A stretch of 64,000 nt of DNA from Rhizobium phaseoli. Its GTDB lineage: Bacteria; Pseudomonadota; Alphaproteobacteria; Rhizobiales; Rhizobiaceae. Shown piece after piece: positions 61,597-64,000 of this stretch. The stretch covers positions 62,001 to 126,000 of the forward strand of contig NZ_ML133581.1 of the NCBI RefSeq assembly GCF_003985125.1. Reading direction: 5' to 3'. Both the position numbers and the translations under genes were made by a program. The stretch's first letter is position 1. The number at the start of each line of letters is the position of its first letter. The notes beneath the pieces are model-generated. The model saw nothing but the letters and a program-made list of their open reading frames with translations, was not told the DNA's origin and made no database searches.

Positions 61597-62278
61597 ATCC
61601 AGTTGTGGCAGCGCGTTTGCTGCGCTTGTGCAAAAACGGGATCACCTTGGGGACGCGCTCTGCATATGACCGGTAGTCCGGAAATGCCGCCCAGAGCACT
61701 GTCTCTTCGTTACTCATCCGGCGAAGCTGCAGGCACCAATGCACGACCCCGAGAAATACCGTCCACGGAGAAAAGCTGAACAGGATCATTCCGATAATGA
61801 ATATCTCCTCGGTCAGGTAGAGCGGGTGCCGGACAATGGAATAGGGCCCCGTTGTGACCAGAGCTCTTGCGCCCGGTGCTATGCTGAAACTGCGGCCGAG
61901 GATAGCAAGCATATATGCCGATGAAAGGAAGCCAATGATCATCAAAACCATTGCGGCAATGCGCACAGCGTCCGGCAACACCATTGGCGGAGGCAGGAAG
62001 GCGATTAGCAGGAAGAGGAATGTGCCTCCCATCGCCGTCAGGTATGGTTCAACGCCGCGCGCAGACCGCACTTGGGGCATTCTCGTCAGGGTCACGACGC
62101 ACATCATGCCGATAAATAAGATCGCGGCGATCTCAGCTATTATGAATACGACGCCGTGGGAGGAATAGTCGCCGGTCGTCATCGTCCGCGCGATCTTGGT
62201 CCACACAACCAGTATTGAATAGGTGCAGATGCCAATCCGGCCGATGACGTCTGCAATAAACAAGTGTCGATTGCCCAT
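61595..62278 (-). CDS. Isoprenylcysteine carboxyl methyltransferase-like membrane protein
   Basis: 227 residues from the ATG at 62278 (GGGGGA upstream; an ATG at 62305 is possible). About five membrane helices, with the ICMT/PEMT motif ALVTTGPYSIVRHPLYLTEE and the C-terminal EETVLWAAFPDYRSYAERVP. Bacterial members methylate lipids or are of unknown substrate. Bracketed by the 47-bp direct repeat. Confidence 0.85.
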   Translation of the reverse strand: MGNRHLFIADVIGRIGICTYSILVVWTKIARTMTTGDYSSHGVVFIIAEIAAILFIGMMCVVTLTRMPQVRSARGVEPYLTAMGGTFLFLLIAFLPPPMVLPDAVRIAAMVLMIIGFLSSAYMLAILGRSFSIAPGARALVTTGPYSIVRHPLYLTEEIFIIGMILFSFSPWTVFLGVVHWCLQLRRMSNEETVLWAAFPDYRSYAERVPKVIPFLHKRSKRAATTG

Positions 62279-62410
62279 AGGTTCCCCCGCGTTGTTTAAA
62301 CGCATCTTCGCACGGTTGCGGAAAATAACAATCGCAACCGCTTAAATTGGTGAATACCAACTATTGGGGATGTGACCTACACCGGCGCGCCGCCATCGGA
62401 GTACGTCAAT

Positions 62411-62941
62411 TCAACCACGGCGATACGCCAGCAGCCGACCCATGTTGGCCCGGATGCGGATGCGCCGGATGATCTCGGCATGTGTGGAAACGCAGGCGAG
62501 GGCGGCCCAGATGATCAACGCGGTTCCGAGCAGCGCTGTAGGCAACGGCAGTGACCAGTCGACGTAACCGGGGAGTGATGATGCCCCAATGCGACCTGCT
62601 TCGGATGTGCTTGCCGCTGCATTGGAAAGCACCAGCCCGAGCAGCGCAACATGAGCATGAACGAAGCGTGCCCTAAGAAACCGTTTCGGATGAAAAGAAA
62701 GATAGATGCCGAAAATCACCAGCGATGCAAACGCAGCGAGAAGCTCCCACGCCCCCATCCCCGCAGCGCTCAGCAACATAAGGGGTAGGCGCAACACCGG
62801 CAGCATCGTCAGGTACAGCTCCCAAGCAAACGGGCGTGACGGATACATGGCCAGCAGTAGCATGCTGGCGGCAAATACTGCGCCGATGGCATAGACCAAT
62901 GCAGGCCCGAGACGAACAAACGTCAGAACCAAGACTCGCAT
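62411..62941 (-). CDS. Membrane protein of unknown function
   Basis: 176 residues from the ATG at 62941, chosen for GGAGGAGGAAAG upstream. About five membrane helices (LGPALVYAIGAVFAASMLLL, AAFASLVIFGIYLSF, HVALLGLVLSNAA, TALLGTALIIWAALACV). No family recognised. Same strand as the ICMT-like gene 130 bp downstream. Confidence 0.65.
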   Translation of the reverse strand: MRVLVLTFVRLGPALVYAIGAVFAASMLLLAMYPSRPFAWELYLTMLPVLRLPLMLLSAAGMGAWELLAAFASLVIFGIYLSFHPKRFLRARFVHAHVALLGLVLSNAAASTSEAGRIGASSLPGYVDWSLPLPTALLGTALIIWAALACVSTHAEIIRRIRIRANMGRLLAYRRG

Positions 62942-63128
62942 TCGCTTTCCTCCTCCGGCAGGCCTCGTGGTTCTTGGCAGAATATTCGAAAATGCTTGAG
63001 CAGGGCTTACCGCTCGATCAGCGCCACATGCCGGTGGACGACCATCATTGCTCAACCACAGCCATGACTCCGACTGTGGAAAATTTCAACCTTCCTACGC
63101 TCGTGATCCCCAACAAGGATACCAGCTC

Positions 63129-63281
63129 ATGAAACTCATTGCCGGTTGGCGACGGATGCTTCTCCGCGTGTGGAGCATTCGACTGCTGCTGCTGGCCGGC
63201 GCTCTGTCCGGTCTCGAATTCGCTCTTCCGTATCTCGTCACGCCTCACCTGACCACCGCAACTACCGTCACCGAAGACTGA
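63129..63281 (+). CDS. Small phage-type membrane protein (DUF7940-like)
   Basis: 50 residues: KLIAGWRRMLLRVWSIRLLL followed by LAGALSGLEFALPYLV, with one membrane segment. From memory this N-terminal pattern is that of a small prophage-associated family (DUF7940), usually somewhat longer. AAGGA lies about 9 bases upstream of the ATG. Its last 45 bp are duplicated at 61550-61594. Probably a remnant of an integrated phage. Confidence 0.6.
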   Translation: MKLIAGWRRMLLRVWSIRLLLLAGALSGLEFALPYLVTPHLTTATTVTED

Positions 63282-63294
63282 TCGACGACGTCGA

Positions 63295-64000
63295 CTACTG
63301 GCGGGCGCTCTGTCGGGTCTCGATGAATATTCTCAGGAGCGGCTTCTCGAACTTCTCATGGATGCGCCAGGAGAACAGCAGGGATGCCGCGACACCGATC
63401 GCGATGATGATATCCGCCTGCAACGGGTAGAATATCCAAAGCGTAAGAAGCGCTGAAATCGGGACCGTGTGGAAGAGGTAGAGCGTGTAGGATGCATCTC
63501 CGAGATAGGTCCAGACGCTCTTTCCTGCATTGACCTGCATCGTGCCGTAAACGACCAGGCCGGCGGGAATGCCGTAGGCGGCAACGCGCTGCAAGGCATC
63601 CTGGCCGATCAGGAAGTCCAGCGTGTTGCCGATGGGTGCGATGCCGAGCGGACCGGCGAGGAGAATGGCGATCGCGCCGACCGGTATGCCCCATCTCGCC
63701 GCCTTGATCGACGGCGCGTAGGCGAGGGCGACGCCGATCATGAACTCGAGGATGATCGGGTTTCCGAGAAACTGGAAGATCGGGACCGTCGACCGGAACG
63801 CCATCGACACGGCGAAGAGCCCGAGGATCGCCGGCAGGAAGCGCCGATCGACGAGCACAAGCGTCGCCGCGCCATAGAACAGCATTTCGAAACAGAGTGT
63901 CCATGCGGCAGGAAGGAGGGGCGCGGCCATCTGGTCAAACGCCGGCCAAAGGGTGATCGTCGCGATTGTCTCCCGCCAGCCGAACCCGGTTTTTGCCGCG
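63295..64000 (-). CDS. Acyltransferase family 3 membrane protein (5' partial)
   Basis: At least 235 residues; the frame stays open to the right edge, so the N-terminal part including the catalytic His-Arg motif is outside. LLPAAWTLCFEMLFYGAATL is the typical AT3 motif, and DASYTLYLFHTVPISALL near the C-terminus is also diagnostic. These inner-membrane enzymes O-acylate sugars of surface polymers or Nod-like factors. It is convergent with the small phage-type gene. Confidence 0.88.
   Translation of the reverse strand, partial: AAKTGFGWRETIATITLWPAFDQMAAPLLPAAWTLCFEMLFYGAATLVLVDRRFLPAILGLFAVSMAFRSTVPIFQFLGNPIILEFMIGVALAYAPSIKAARWGIPVGAIAILLAGPLGIAPIGNTLDFLIGQDALQRVAAYGIPAGLVVYGTMQVNAGKSVWTYLGDASYTLYLFHTVPISALLTLWIFYPLQADIIIAIGVAASLLFSWRIHEKFEKPLLRIFIETRQSARQ

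Overview
The window looks like a chromosomal segment of a Rhizobium-type alphaproteobacterium (R. etli / R. leguminosarum group, inferred). The reasons are the high-GC codon usage, strong GGAGG ribosome sites, dispersed rhizobial palindromic repeats, a BA14K-family secreted protein behind a textbook EcfG (RpoE2-type) promoter, and the general gene repertoire. There are about 65 protein genes, one tRNA-Lys(CTT), several palindromic repeats and many candidate operators. The left edge cuts nthA and the right edge cuts an acyltransferase gene.

Regions. 1-1.6 kb: cobalt-type nitrile hydratase (alpha, beta, activator). 1.6-3.3 kb: secreted protein / ECF sigma / anti-sigma operon. 3.4-6.7 kb: an Rrf2 regulator, a mechanosensitive channel with a cyclic-nucleotide-binding-like domain, a secreted cupin and an AhpD-like peroxidase. 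The Rrf2 gene and the AhpD gene share an unusual GGATA-N5-TATCC dyad over their promoters. 6.7-19.5 kb: mostly regulator/target pairs (LysR, a MerR-LuxR fusion, HxlR with a QorB-like reductase, TetR with an MFS pump, a MarR-GNAT fusion, AsnC with an Asp/Glu racemase), plus a RecD-like helicase, pdxJ, a BA14K protein and a type II NADH dehydrogenase. 19.9-24.2 kb: a TetM-like translational GTPase, and a zinc alcohol dehydrogenase divergent from an AraC regulator. 24.3-27.1 kb: a GT2 glycosyltransferase and a large membrane protein. 27.1-35.9 kb: a Ugp-like ABC importer with glycerophosphodiesterase, HAD phosphatase, FGGY kinase and a SorC regulator, which together suggest uptake and catabolism of a phosphorylated or polyol compound. 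36.5-38.3 kb: TetR and ilvC.

38.5-46.7 kb is the most unusual stretch and reads as accessory. It holds a polysaccharide pyruvyl transferase and an FrhB-like Fe-S protein, then an inositol-1-phosphate synthase, a histidine phosphatase and a glycoside hydrolase whose TIM barrel appears circularly permuted. It continues with a protein that seems to join phosphoribosyltransferase-like and kinase-like halves, a methyltransferase and a small helix-hairpin-helix protein. I propose a cyclitol or sugar-conjugate pathway whose product is unknown.

46.9-61.2 kb: methyltransferase, ilvE, a LysN-like aminotransferase, a DUF2278 protein, an aldo/keto reductase, an OhrR-like regulator facing a periplasmic alpha/beta hydrolase, an Fbp/Phn-like ABC transporter, an EEP nuclease/phosphatase, a Nudix protein and a PhzF protein. 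61.3 kb to the end: tRNA-Lys followed by a three-half-site palindrome, a remnant and an intact copy of a small phage-type gene bracketing two membrane-protein genes, and an acyltransferase. This resembles a tRNA-associated insertion.

All functions are assigned by reading motifs; no database search was possible.
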